Origin: Bimuria novae-zelandiae CBS 107.79
Lineage: Eukaryota > Ascomycota > Dothideomycetes > Pleosporales > Didymosphaeriaceae
Reading direction: 5' to 3'
Length of the DNA stretch: 64,000 bases
Assembly (NCBI GenBank): GCA_010015655.1
Contig: ML976704.1
Coordinates: 128,272-192,271 of the forward strand
Part shown: in pieces, positions 34,166 to 46,466 of the stretch
Layout: every line of letters begins with the position of its first letter
How positions within the stretch are numbered: the first letter of the stretch is position 1
The notes under the pieces: model-generated
Databases searched by the model: none
The model's input: only the letters and a program-made list of their open reading frames with translations
Told to the model about the DNA's origin: nothing
Translations under genes and position numbers: made by a program

Positions 34166-35785
34166 CTATGCCGAATTAATACTCATAGCACGTTTGATAG
34201 CGGGTCAGAACTTACATTGAGCAGTGGATTGTGTTTCTTGAGTTGATGGATGATGTAGATGTATCATATATAGGGGGTAGAGGTTCGTTCTACCTAATTG
34301 GGCGGACGTAAATCGAGGCGGGCAGGCCAGCTGTAGCTTTAGCGCTGGGAGAGACGTATCTGTGGCGCTGGTGTAGGTCGACGGCGGTCAAAGGAGTAGA
34401 CTTGGGCAAGCAGATAGTGGTTTACCGTAAGCGTGTACTGATCCCTGGGTGGTGCGAGGGTTTGAGGGAGCGCGGGCAGCTGCGTTTATAAAGGCGTCCG
34501 TTTTTCGTATATGGGGCGGCGCACGCCCCCACGTGAGTGCGGTGAATTGGGCAGGTGCGCGCCTTCACCAACGATCAGAGTCGCTTGACGCTCAGAAAGC
34601 GCTCGAACGCTCACCTCCAATCATTGCGGGCTTCTGTTTGTCGTCCCTATTCTTTCTTCACGCTCCGTATCGAAGATTCTGGGCGCAGCGGGGACAAGAT
34701 TCTGTTTCACCTCCTATTGAAAGAGCCTCCGGGTTAGCCTGTTCAGTCAGCAGGATACTTCGCCCCGCGTCATGCCACCACTAACAAACGGTGGCAAAGA
34801 TTCACCCTGAAGTTCCGCCAAAAGGATGATCATGGGGCGTATGAGCAATTATCGCGTGCTGTAGGGTTCTTCTTCACCTGCAAACCCTGGGGCACAGGTT
34901 GATACTATTGATATGCTCATCTTCTCAACGAAACTCGGCATTGTTGTTGAGGTGTACTGTACTCGAACATTGAAGGTAGTGGTATAAACATCGTAGTTAC
35001 TTTGGGCAGTGTTTCAGCTGGTGTTCACGAGAGGCTGCTAGTAGATATCCTGGATCGAATCCATGGTCCGCCAAACCGTCGGCAACGACATCTATAGCAA
35101 ACGCTTGATCCACGAGGCCGACTCTTGGAGCAGGCAAACGACTAAGTCAGTCTGAATTTTCTCACCTACGTAGATATCCAGGAGGTACTTATCTGGAGTG
35201 GATGCCCGCATAGCGAGGACCGACGCGACGATAATCGGAATTCATACACTTCAGATCGAAATTCCGATATTGATTCATCGCGACCACAACCCAACTCTAG
35301 TACTTAAAAGTAACGGTTAAGAATATTCTACTCCAGCGGGAGTAGAAGGTTAGCCTTTTGCTCCGCGACATTAAAGAGGCCACTTCGCTGCATGAAGCCC
35401 GTGGTGGGTCAACATTGGGGTATTTGAGCGACTTGCGCGCGTTCCCGCGAGGCAAGTAGATAGGTTCCGTTGATTATGTTGTGATATTTTTCAAGATTAT
35501 GGGTATCTTAAAGTTCAGCTTCCAGTATCTCAATCCGGAATATTCGTGCCGATCTTTAACTGATTTCCCAACTTCAGCTCTATCTGACGCAAGTGGAATG
35601 TCGGGAGGTGATAATTCGGTTATCCGGTATTAAGCAGAAAACAAAATCATTGAAGCTCCCAGGGTAACTTCAGTTAATTCCTAAATACAACGGAGTCTTA
35701 TCGGGTCGTGCTGCCGATTGACAGGGTGTAAAACCGCAGATGGGGTGAACCATGTTCACAAATAGCATCTAGGGAGAGTTCCCCC
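34166..35785. other. Intergenic region, no supported gene
   Basis: Mid-GC sequence with only short overlapping frames and no recognisable domain. The right end of the nuclease gene suggests its promoter at 34166-34400, where a TATATA-like run occurs at about 34266. Confidence 0.4.
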
Positions 35786-37276
35786 TCATTCGGAAGTCAA
35801 GCATGGAGTATGGAACAGTATTTCGTCGTCCTTACCCATCGCAGCTTTCAAAATTGTAGAGGACACTGTGCCAACTCCATCTGATGCTCTCACTTTCCTT
35901 CCAAGTTCCTCCGCCTTCAACTTCAACAGTGCTCCCTCAGTGCCTGGTCTATTATTCGAAACCCTCACAATAGCATCGGTAAGCATTTCGGTGTCAATCT
36001 CAGGCTCTTTACCCTTGTTGGCATATATGCCGATTCCTGCCCACTCACTTCTTGCCGCCAGCGTAAAAAGGTCGAGCCAGAAAGCGAGGCGGATTTGCGG
36101 TACGCCAGCATATGCAGCTTCGATCACACTGTTTGCGCTCGCGTGGCTCATGAAACAAGCTACGTTTGGATGCTGCAAAACTGCTGGTGCAGGCGGATCT
36201 ATCCATTCGCGCACAAGAATATCAGCGCGGTCGCTTTTCGAATCGAAATAGCGACCAATGATTGAGGTGAATTTGGCGGCTTCGGGTAGCTTCCACAAGA
36301 CTTGGAAAGTTTCAAGGATCTTCTGACGCGCTGCGGAAATAGCCGAAGATACAGCTTCGACATCTTGATCGGTGTAGGTGAAGAATGTTCCGAAGTTGAT
36401 CACTATCGTGCGCTTTCGGTCGAGGAAGCCGCTCGTTTCTGGGAACTCAATAGGTGATATTGCCGGAATGTGTTCAACGATTAGCCCGCAGAACACAGTC
36501 TTGGCCATGGGAAGGTGAGGATACTCGGGCATTGAAGCCAACAGACACGCCTTTGCGCCTTTGTTGAATGGATCTAGAAGGCTTCCCGAGATACCGGCCT
36601 CTTTACGTGCAGCATCCAATCTCTTTCAATTCTCGGACGTAATGATGAGATATATGCTGCTCAAGGACAGCACATGCTGTATGGTATCAAGTACCAAGGT
36701 ACCGAATACGAAATGTTTGAGAACAGCGGCGGAAATTTCCATAATCACCCGCCTCGAGGTTGATGAAAAGCTGCGTCATCAACGCTGGGGCCAGGGCTGA
36801 GAGTAACATACTTGCAACCCTCGGCAATACACGCGTCTCTTCCGATCTGTCGTAACATAAAGTCCAAGATAACGAGGTCTGGTTTGATCTTGGAGATGAT
36901 TCGGCGTAGACGGTCATATCTCGAAAGGTACTCCGCCGGGCTGCCAAATAGCAGACCAGAAGCCACCCTATACGGTTCAAGACCATTTGGTGTTAGTGAT
37001 CCAGATGCAGTCTTGAGAATGCTCATCGCATTGCTGTTGCCGGCGACATCGATGTAGTTTTGCTCCCCCAGCATGTGGAATGTGAGAGAGCTGGATCGGG
37101 TCGTCCGAACAAGATGTTTTCCATTGTGATCTTGCAGGCTCATCTGCAACAACGTATAGCGATATGCGTTCGATATCTGTCACTTGGTTTGATAGCAAGT
37201 GATTGCAAATGGCTCGATGGAGGTTCGAGTGGGCTTGCTCCACTGGAGCGAGAAAGATGACCTTGATCTAGGACAT
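35786..37276 (-). pseudogene. Broken UDP-glycosyltransferase (GT1) gene
   Basis: The pieces occur in correct order but in three frames. KVIFLAPVEQAHSNLHRAIC (near 37200-37260) is the usual GT1 N-terminus. SLTFHMLGEQNYIDVAG..PDLVILDFML is in a second frame (37152-36745). VIMEISAAVLKHF..SSIYLIITSEN, then after a TGA KRLDAARKEAG, is in a third (36740-35786). The C-terminal donor-site region is intact: IVINFGTFFTY, then SHASANSVIEAAYAGVPQ. Frame changes lie near 37145 and 36750; stops are the TGA near 36625 and a TAG just after the candidate start. An unrecognised intron could explain one change but not all. It is probably a recently lost sugar-transfer gene. Confidence 0.72.
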
Positions 37277-38116
37277 GACAAGAGAGCCCGACTAGACTAG
37301 ATCATGTGCTGGTGAAAAGAAGAAACGGGACAACATTGTGATTAAGCCCTGAAGGACTTACATTTAATACCTGGGAAAGCTCGTGTCAGCAGCACTGGGC
37401 GGTGGTTTGTGTTCCTTAGTAATCCGCTTGTACACCTGGGCATGTCTGGGCAGCGGAACATGAAAGAGTAAGTATTGGGCAATATTAAACGAGCCACCAA
37501 TAATAGTTTGAGAATAAGTCGTAGCAGCATAAACATTAAAAGGACAAAGAAGACGCAAGCTGAGACTGACTGTCCCCAATGCGCTTGTCAACACTACGTT
37601 GGCTGGTGTCTATCAGGCACCTGGGGTTTCTTTCAGGTCGGCGTCCATCGTGGTGGCTTGATCCACAATTACAGCCCTCAAAAGTGAAATAAGCGAAGTT
37701 GACAATCGTGGAAATGCTCATCATGTTGCTTTTACAGAAGCTTCGTTAGAGTGATCGGTCAAGGCCATGCGTAGGGTAGCTTACAACCCATCATCAAAGT
37801 CTATTTTCCAAAAGCTGTGACTTCGTTAGGATCTAATTTCAAATAAAAAATTGACTGGAGACTCCTTTGAAGATAGTGAAACATGGGCTTGGTCTTGCCC
37901 ATAGATCTACCGGCAGTCTCAATTCACGTGCATTCCAAATAAGAACCAAGCAAAACAGTCTACGAGAGCCGGGTTGTAGCCAATAAAATTCCAATGTCCA
38001 CCAGGTTGCTGTTACACAAAGCACCAGATGCAATCCTTCTGCAATTTCTATATCGCGACCAACGCCCCAACGCCCTGACGGAACACAAAGGCTTAAACAG
38101 CGCGATGCGCATAAGG
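37277..38116. other. Intergenic region between UGT pseudogene and RTA1 gene
   Basis: Short minus-strand frames with hydrophobic stretches occur at 37364-37594 and 37536-37724, but no domain or consistent splicing could be established. Nothing else seen. Confidence 0.35.
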
Positions 38117-39189
38117 TTAGTAGGCGGTGTTCTCCTGGGGTAACATCTCCACCGAGCTCTCGTCGTTATCTTTACGGTTGATGCTTTTGTACTTCGCTGC
38201 CTGTTTTACGCCGAGGACAGGGAAGCAAATACCCGGGTGGAAGACCGTCAGCGTCAAGGCAGCGATCGTGATCATTACACCCTCGAGTGCGACTAGATAA
38301 AACGTCAGCGAATTATTCTGTCTGCCCCGGCTTTAGTAACACTTACTGAACTCGGGCTCATTGCGCATGAGCGGATTCCCCCAACCGCCAGTGAGTTCTG
38401 GAATGCGGTATACGCAGCGGGTGAAGATGGCGAGATAAGCGGTCATTACACCCGCGACGAACAAGCGGAACTTCTTGCTACGCAGGATCTCGGTCGCGGC
38501 AACAGACAGCTTATCGCGACGGCGGTAGGTCCTAAGCGTGTATTCGGCGAGCAGGTAACCGAATACAGTCAAGATCACGACTTGGAAGATGACACCCGCG
38601 ATCATGAGGTTGGTGCCGAGATCTTGCATACTGGAGCCACTGTCGCCGGATGCTGCCAGACCGCCACCAGCGCCTTGCAGAACAAGTGAAATGAAATCAC
38701 CAGTGATGAAGATGTATGTGTACCAAGCGGGGCGAAGACGGGACCAAGACTCTCCAAACGTGAGGGTGAAGTATTTGAGTGTGAGGTAGATGCCAGCGGA
38801 GATGAATGCCGGCGAAATGATGAGCAGACAGATCTGGATCTGGAAACCGATGTCGTCGTAGGGATTGCTGTGCATCATGACTCGACCGGCGTATCCGGCA
38901 GCTTCGGCACCGCAACCCAAGCATAGCGCGATCTAGGGGAAGATTAGACCGATGGAACTTTGAGTGAATGAAGCATACACACCATGTATGTCCATGTCCT
39001 ATATCGGATACCGAATCCTAAATTGAAGACGCAGCAAAGACCGAAGAAGCCCACGAAGAAGGCATTCCATCCAAGACTAGGGTAGTAGCCATATAAGGTT
39101 GCTTCAACGGGGCACCCGGGACCGATCTCTGTACATTCTTTCAGGGGTGCAGGACGTTCGGACGCGCGCGTGTGGAGTATGCTAATCAT
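38117..39189 (-). CDS. RTA1-like lipid-translocating exporter, seven-helix membrane protein
   Basis: Three exons: 38983-39189, 38347-38932 and 38117-38292. Introns of 50 nt (GTGTGT..CTAATC..TAG) and 54 nt (GTAAGT..CTAG) preserve frame. 322 residues. The RTA1 signature is clear: LYGYYPSLGWNAFFVGFFG, then LGCGAEAAGYAGR, ICLLIISPAFISAGIYL, FITGDFISLVLQGAGGG, RCVYRIPEL, and after the last splice FIALEGVMI..HPG. The tail is acidic and hydrophilic and ends NTAY. RTA1 proteins confer resistance to toxic lipids or 7-aminocholesterol, or move sphingoid bases out of the cell. A plasma-membrane role is inferred; it could protect the cell from a product made nearby. Confidence 0.93.
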
Positions 39190-41609
39190 GGCCGGTAAGG
39201 TGTGCTAACGGATATTACAGAGGTGACCTGGATATGTTGAGAGAAGAGCTCTGAGTGAAAGGATGATGGTAATGGAACGAAAGATGGCGGATGTCGTGCT
39301 GAATGGTCTTATCTCAAAGCGCCTTTAGGTATTTTATATCTTGTGTATCAACATCCAGTGCACAGATGCGTGCTAACGATCCTACTCCTGTCACAGCCCT
39401 TGAGGCAATACAGCTCAACGAAAAATTGTCTAAAACGAGTTACCTTAGCGACCTCTCCCAGGGATCGGTGTGGGGGCTGGCTTACATGAAAGCTTCGCCA
39501 AGGATCTGCGCTTCTCGGGCGTAAAGGCGTTCCTCGCAAACGTCGCAAGCAACTCCACGGGTGGCATAGTAATAGCCGCAACAAGCATCGTGGAGAACAG
39601 GAATGTCTATGATTGGACTGAGTCGTCCGGATCGTTCTTCGTCATGGACGTGAGGCGCAGCAATGCTGCTCGGGGAAATTTGGAGGAGCGAGGCGGTGCT
39701 TCTCATTTGCGGCCGTACGGTCGGACTTAGCCACTACCCGCCGGTGTAAACGAGGTTCGAACGAGCACATCGCGGTGCCATTGTGGTGTTGAGATTGCGT
39801 CTACAGCCGACGTGGCCTGAGGCTGCGATACTGGCGGATACCGCCAAAAATTTTCAGCTGAAGGTCCTTCAGCCCATCCCCAGCGTTGGGCACATAGAAC
39901 GCGGCACAATGCCATGCTTTTTCGATCTCACTTTCCTGTCGCCACATGTAGCAAGTCTTTTGCAGGCGAGATGCGACTTCAGGAGGCCGCAGGCCCGGCG
40001 CAGGACTGCGTCGTGGTTGAACGGGGGTGGAGAACGACGCGGAACAACATGCACAGCCGTTGCCATTTCAGGTTAGCGTTGCGATTAGCTTTCACGAACC
40101 CGATCTCTCGCTAACCCAATCTGCCTCGTAAAATACCATCCAAGATTCAAAACGTTTGGATGTAGCTGCCTAGACTACTTTTTATTGTTAAGAGGGCCTC
40201 AGGATTTCTGCAAACTCATTCTTGCAGCTTTGGATACACTCCAATGATTGTGAACATTCAGTGATTCCTAGTGAAACCTCGTGCCCCGTTGACAGCTAAT
40301 ATAGAACGATTCAAGTTACCTTATAAAGAGCATGATGGCAGCTAAACGGAAGTTCTTGAAAGATCTTTGTATGGCCCGCCTTCAGTTTTACGAGAGAGCC
40401 GTAGAAGAGGATATTGCGATGAGTACTTGAGGCAGGGTCTTAGAGTAAGTCAGGTCTACAATGTGCTCTTATCATTTCTTACCGTTCCGCAGGCCTCAGG
40501 ATCTCTGTATACCGCGAAGAAAAAATCGTAGATGTCCTCGTGCAGTCCCAAAGCTGCCGAAGGTGATGATTCAGATTTATAAAGTGCTTTTGCTCTAATC
40601 GTCTCCGCAAATTGGTGATGTACTGTGGATACCTTTCCGCCGTTCGATACTTGTACCACTTTCGACTGTGTTGTGGGTAAAAGTGGCAGTATATCAGGTC
40701 AACCGAATTGCCTGGAGTAACAGAGGAGGCAGTTTATCTAAATAGGATGCTTTTCTGATAAATTTTATCGTTAACGGTGCGGTGTTAAAAGTAATTTTTA
40801 CCAATAGATACCATAGGTATACCTCGGCTCTTCGAGCAGGCGGTCGATAGGAATGTACTGGATTGGCTAACATTGGAGCTAGTCATCGCACCAGTCCTGA
40901 GTATGTGCCTCGAGATATCGCAATTGAGCGTTATGTTATGCGTCTTGGGGCGATTCAGGGACCAAAACTGAACGTAATAGAGCTTCCTTAACGGGCTCAT
41001 GCCCCTACGCTTTGGCTAGCTTATAAATACGTGTTGGCCAGCTATCAAACCCGTTGAGAGCACTACCCATGAGTCTGCATCCTTGCCTGCAGGCGGGAGC
41101 GCTCACGAACAGTGTTCGGCAGCCCCGAGAGCCAAGTCACATCACCACTCCGCATGTTGAGCCTGCAACGTGGCGCTGGCGCCCACCAGCAAAGTAATCG
41201 TAGCTTCCTTTGGGCTTGGTGAAAAACACCAGGCTCAGGCCAGAGCGCTGATCCCTTAATACGCCGAGCTTGATAAGAATTAACGAATCCGAAGTATTCC
41301 AACATCAGAAATCCGGCCCCAAGGGCTAATTTCGTGCGAGACTCTTGAGATAGTAATCAAACCTAGAGAAGCGTTGAGATTCAGGGACGCGCTTGAGATG
41401 CCAGCCCCGCCGCGATCCATGGGAGCTACCTAAACATGCTCGTTTTAAGACAGCTAAAAACTCTGAAAGCAAATACCACATAGTAGATTTGACGTGGTGA
41501 GGTGGATGCGTGTCATGCGGCATCTTGTGTAGTGTTCGAAGGTGGCGGCAGTTCTCGTCGCGACTTCTGCTCTGGCTTCGCTAACCTCGTTAGGCGCCTA
41601 CCGTATCTT
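39190..41609. other. Long intergenic region, no supported gene
   Basis: Mid-GC sequence with many short frames on both strands, none with a recognisable domain or convincing introns. The first ~300 bp should include the RTA1 promoter. The region ends at a transposon terminal repeat. Confidence 0.4.
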
Positions 41610-43251
41610 GGCAGTCAGTGCATCATGTCAGTTAGTGCACCATCCTTCAAGAATTTGGAGCACTTATAAAACTTTACATACTATGTATTTTAATTAGATT
41701 TTTTAAAATATAAAACTAGTTTATCTATATTACAACTTAACTTATTAAAAATAAAAATAAATTTTTTTATAATTATAAAAGTTAAGATTTAAATCTTAAT
41801 GCATTTTTATCTCTTTCTATTATAATTTAATACATGATTAATTTTTGAAAATTTTTATCTTATTACACTATTAATATAGTATAGATATATATTTTATACA
41901 TATTATATAAGTTAAACGGCTTTTAATATAGCTTTAAAAAGTATATAACTATTTTAAAATACGATTTATAGAATCTTCCTTAATGCAAGTATAGCGTACT
42001 AATACCTTAAGCTAATTCGCTTTTTATATATACTATTTATATATCGTAGACAGTAGTAAAAAATTTTAATAATAATTTTCTCTGTAAACAGATTAAACAT
42101 AGTGAATGAAATAGAATTTCTTACCTATAATATTTTAACTTTCTTTAGTGAATTATTACAAATATTATTATTCATGTAACCAATTTTTGGTTATAAGAAA
42201 GATTTTTTTTTAATACTTATAAATTTTTAAATAGTACTTATATAGAATAATTTAGTACAAATATTAAGCTATTATTAATAGTAAGTTAACTTAATGAAAA
42301 GTAACTATAGACAAGCTTTTAGTTAAAAAGTTCTAAAATAGTAGAATAAAAGAGCATAGAGTCTAGATTAATGTTACTAAAGAATTAGCTTAATAGATAT
42401 TATCCTCGTTAAGAAATCACTATACAATATAATGTGAAAAACCTATAAAATATCTATTTTAATTAAATAAAAAACTAATATTTTTAAAGATTTTTAATTC
42501 TAGACTTGCTCAAATAGAAAAGTGAAATATACTTTAAATTTCAAAATGTTATAGAAATGCTTATATACGTCTAGTACTTATAGCTAAATAAAAAAAGTGA
42601 ATATTATAAAAACTTTACCATTATTTAGTATACACAAGTAATAAAGTATAATTTAAAAAATAAAACATAATACTACACTACTACTAATTCATATTTGTAT
42701 TGTAGTTATATATTTAATTAATATAATACCTTAACATTTTTTAAACTAGGATTAAAAGGCTTTTAAAAAAATCTAAATCTCATATTAATATATAATTTGT
42801 AGTATAAACTAAAGTAATGTAACTAAAAATATCTAATTAGTTTCTATAATATAGGAACGTGGAAAAAAGAGTATTCATTCTAATTTTATTAAGTAAGATT
42901 CTAAAAATCGTTTGTTGAATAGTAATATACTTTTTAAAGCTATATTAAAAGCTATTTAACCAATCTAATATATAATCATACTATATTAATAGTATTATAA
43001 TATTTAGTAATAATATATTTTTTTTATATTAATTATGCATTGTAATATAATAGAGAGAAGTAAAAATCCATAAAATTTTAAATCTTAAATATTTTAATTA
43101 TAGAATATATATTTAATAAGTAAAAATATAACATAGATAAACTAGATTTATATCGTAAAAATTCTAATCAAAATACCTAGTATATAAAGTTTTATAAGTG
43201 CTATAAATTCTTGAAGGGTGGTGCATTAACTGACGTGGTGCACTGACTGCC
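41610..43251. mobile_element. AT-rich DNA element with ~90-bp terminal inverted repeats
   Basis: The left end GGCAGTCAGTGCATCATGTC and the complement of the right end (GGCAGTCAGTGCACCACGTC) match. Similarity continues for about 90 bp (GCACTTATAAAACTTTA appears in both). Inside each repeat the start motif recurs (CAGTTAGTGCACCA / CAGTTAATGCACCA). The interior is extremely AT-rich with no open frame of note, so this is a RIP-destroyed or non-autonomous copy. I could not identify a target-site duplication. A similar end occurs at 61667. Confidence 0.8.
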
Positions 43252-43373
43252 ACACATTGGTATCCTCTCCTTTCGAACGCCACTCTGTTCCGACACATCG
43301 ACATCCATTACGACGCATGCGCGCTCTACCTACTTCTTGCATAGGTACTTGCATAGTATTTTGAGCTGCCATG

Positions 43374-43733
43374 CTATGTCGTTGCTTGTAACTTCAAGCG
43401 CCAGCAGTCGCCACCTTGATCCCATGGGGTTTCATTTATCGTCACCAATAACCCGAACAGATCATGCGACGCACAGCACCTGCGAAACGCGAAAATTACA
43501 GCAATAGAAGGGTCAACTCCCTCTATGGGCTTGACGTATGCCTCAATGTCATAGAACGTGTCATGATTAGTATAGTAGTTGCCGTGGGGCTGTTCCTCAT
43601 CCTTGGGATGGGTGAACCACGGTTGTAGAAGGTTGTCAACAGGGTACCAGGACTTTTTACCCGGGCTCTTGGGCGTGGCGGGTGTCGAATACATCGCATT
43701 TGTAAGTAAGTGCTTTACACTTATTGCAGGCAC
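43374..43733 (-). CDS. Short hypothetical protein, possibly a gene remnant
   Basis: A 119-codon frame with normal-looking composition (SPGKKSWYPVDNLLQPWFTH, then YYTNHDTFYDIEAYVKPIEG). No family is recognised. It lies between the inverted-repeat element ending at 43251 and a plus-strand oxidase starting near 43808. It could be the end of a gene cut by that element, or a chance frame. Confidence 0.3.
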   Translation of the reverse strand: MPAISVKHLLTNAMYSTPATPKSPGKKSWYPVDNLLQPWFTHPKDEEQPHGNYYTNHDTFYDIEAYVKPIEGVDPSIAVIFAFRRCCASHDLFGLLVTINETPWDQGGDCWRLKLQATT

Positions 43734-43807
43734 CTGCGCCTTTTTTTGAACCTGCTCATTTTCGCGCGTTAACTTCTCAAGTTCTGGAGTTTTCCATATT
43801 AAAGCAC

Positions 43808-45829
43808 ATGACTCGAGGTGTCATGCTGCATCCATTACTTGTGAGTGCCCTGATAGGGGGGTCGATGTCAAAGACTATTAGGTACGACTGGCACATACGA
43901 TGGAGACTCGTGAGTTCAAGAGCTTGTGCTTCACAGAGCAGACTGACACTATCCAGGCGGCTCCAGATGGTTTTGTTAGGCCAGTTATCAGTGTCAACGG
44001 GGAATGGCCGTACGTGTGCTCCCTCTTCTACACGTACTCACTAACTCATCCCAAGCCCTCCTACTATTGAAGCGGATGTCGGCGATACTATTGTTGTGAA
44101 TACGTACAATGATCTCGGCAACGAAACCACGTCCATTCATTTTCATGGCATGTACCAAAACGGAACAACTGCCACCGACGGCCCTGTTGGGGTTAGCCAA
44201 TGTGGTATAACTCCTGGTAATTTTTTTCAGTATCGTTTTATAGCCAATCCAGCGGGGACGTTCTGGTGGCACAGTCACGAAAAAGCACAGTATCCGGACG
44301 GTATAAGAGGCAAGATGATTATCCACGACCACGAGTGGGAAGCCAGCCTTGAGGTGCATGAACAAATTTACCTAAGTATATCGGACTGGTAAGTTGATGC
44401 GTGGTTCTCTCAGACTTTGGCTCACGGTTCAGGTGGCATGAGCAGTCTCCGAAACACGTTCACGACTATCTCAGCCCCGAAAACACCGATGGCTCTCTTC
44501 CCACGCCCGACTCTTTTCTATTGAACGACAGTCGCCAACCGCCTCATTTCAGGCTTGAGGTACGGATCCTAGCTCTAGTCTTCGAAAGTGAACTGCCGCT
44601 GACAGCATATGCCCACTTTTAGCCCAACAAACGATACTTGATAAGAATCGTCAGCTTTGCGGGTCTCGTCTGTGGCCAGTTCCAGTTTGCAAATCATATA
44701 CTTACTGTGGTGGCAATCGATGGCAAGCCCGTACACCCTGCGGATACCGAGACGATTGCCATCTGCGCAGGTCAAAGCTACGATGTCATAGTTGTTGGTA
44801 ACGACCACGAAGCCCGCTCCAATTATATTTTCAAGATGACAACGGACATGTTGACTGGACGAATCCCATCCAACCGAACCAGAGTCTTGATAGGAGACGT
44901 TAACCTTGAGGATATCAGTGACATTGCATCAGATGTGCCATCCGACTCATCATCAAGTGTACGAGCAGAAACATCTTCAGGGACAGAGGGAGATGAAGGG
45001 GAAGTCCAAGGAGATGACGCATCATTCGCGCCCTTGCTTTTAAACTTCAATTGGACAGCACAGGGGATTCTCGATGATGCGACGTTGGTGGCTTTGGACA
45101 ATGAACCGCTTTACAAGAACCCCACCAAGCGGATCAATTTCCGAACCAACCAGGTATACTATGAAGGCATTGGGACCCGTATCTCAATTGGTGAAATGCC
45201 CTGGACCGAGCCCAGAGTCCCGTCCCTCCTTTCCGCGACCACAACTGGTCCACTTGCGCTTCAAAACACCACCTATGGCCCTGGTGCGGCTCCTTATGTC
45301 CTGCGGCACCATGATGTTGTAGAAATATACATGGAGAACCCCCAAATATACCCTCATCCTATGCACTTACATGTTAGTATTGCTCTTCACTCCCGACAGC
45401 ACTCTGAGCTGACTGCTCTAGGGACATCACTTCCAAATCGGAGGACGAGGGTTGGGTAGCTGGGACGGCAACGAAGACTCGCTCTATCCAGTTCCCGCAA
45501 AGCGCAACACGGTCACTATTCCAGCGTTCGGCTGGTTTCTAATCCGCTTCAGAGCCGACAACCCTGGCGTATGGTTCTTCCACTGCCACATGGATCTCCA
45601 TATTGTCGGTGGTATGGCTGCTACCATGATCGAAGCACCTGATGTGCTGCAACGCCAGCAGAATATCCCGATTCAAAATCTCAAGGGGTGTGCCGCTGAC
45701 TATGAGTGCTCTGTCGGAGCGTGCAACTGTCGTATCAACGCGCTTAGCGAAGAAGAATCAAACGAAGAGTGCAACACGATCTTCAACACTAACAACCCCG
45801 AGAATTACGGCGCGCTAATAACATCCTGA
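43808..45829 (+). pseudogene. Multicopper oxidase (laccase/ascorbate-oxidase type) with one frameshift
   Basis: Inferred exons are 43808-44009, 44056-44388, 44433-44559, 44623-45372 and 45422-45829. All four copper motifs are present: SIHFHGM, FWWHSHE, HPMHLH joined by splicing to GHHFQIGGRG, and FFHCHMDLHIVGGM. Other family landmarks are KTIRYDWHIRW, DTIQAAPDGF, DSFLLNDSRQPPHF and CAGQSYDVIVVG. The frame shifts by one base between YDWHIRW and EFKSLCFTEQ near 43905-43915, and the first intron's 3' end reads AAG rather than CAG/TAG. Either the gene is newly broken or the sequence has an error. An acidic Ser/Glu-rich insert lies between domains 2 and 3. Such enzymes oxidise phenolics or pigment precursors outside the cell; no transmembrane tail argues against a Fet3-type ferroxidase. 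Confidence 0.82.
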
Positions 45830-46466
45830 CGGACAAAGACTGCTCTCCGGATCTGAGCCACTACATTAGCGACTGGTGCGACGTCAAGATTCATCGCACA
45901 CGCTTTGTGGTTAGGCATGACGGAAAGCTACGAAGTGGCGCGAGGGAGAGTCTAGTTCCTGTTTAAGGACTAGGATTAGCTTGTGATGGTCATTTGTGAG
46001 AAGTTTTGGTCGTGAAGTTCTCGAATACATGCACTTTTGAATAATGTACTGCTCAATTGTATAAAATTTATTCCTGGCGCTTCATGCTGCTCAGTGCGAG
46101 TCGCGTCGTGCTATGCCGCGCTATGCCGCGCACTATTTGAGACAGCGGGAGGGCTTCGCGTGTTCACGTGATACTTTCCAAGCTGGAGGTTGACGTCATC
46201 GCAGATCTGCGCGATGCTCTCCCGCAATTGCGAATCTATCTGGATATCACTTCTAAACATTGAGTTCGCCTTGGCTGGTTTACTGTATGATTCGTGCTGT
46301 CTCCAGCATCGGGAACCGCACAGTGTTGCTCCCGGAGCTCCCGTGGCAATGCGGGGAAGCGTCGACCGAGGCCTTCGGCTCATGCCAGCCCTGGAAGTGA
46401 GCAAGCCACGAACATGTAGTATCTTTTCCCACTCCCATTGTAGACACGGCGTAGGGGATAACCACA
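45830..46466. other. Intergenic region, 3' of oxidase and 5' of VOC gene
   Basis: No separate gene supported. In another frame 45825-45965 could extend an oxidase-like tail (NILTDKDCSPDLSHYISDWC), which would matter if the annotated stop is itself a mutation. Confidence 0.35.

Noticed and set aside
34449..34784. 111-codon plus-strand frame in the intergenic region
   Set aside because: No domain, start context or neighbouring exons; several frames overlap there.
39470..40114. Cluster of 60-97 codon frames on both strands
   Set aside because: Mutually overlapping with no recognisable family or consistent introns.
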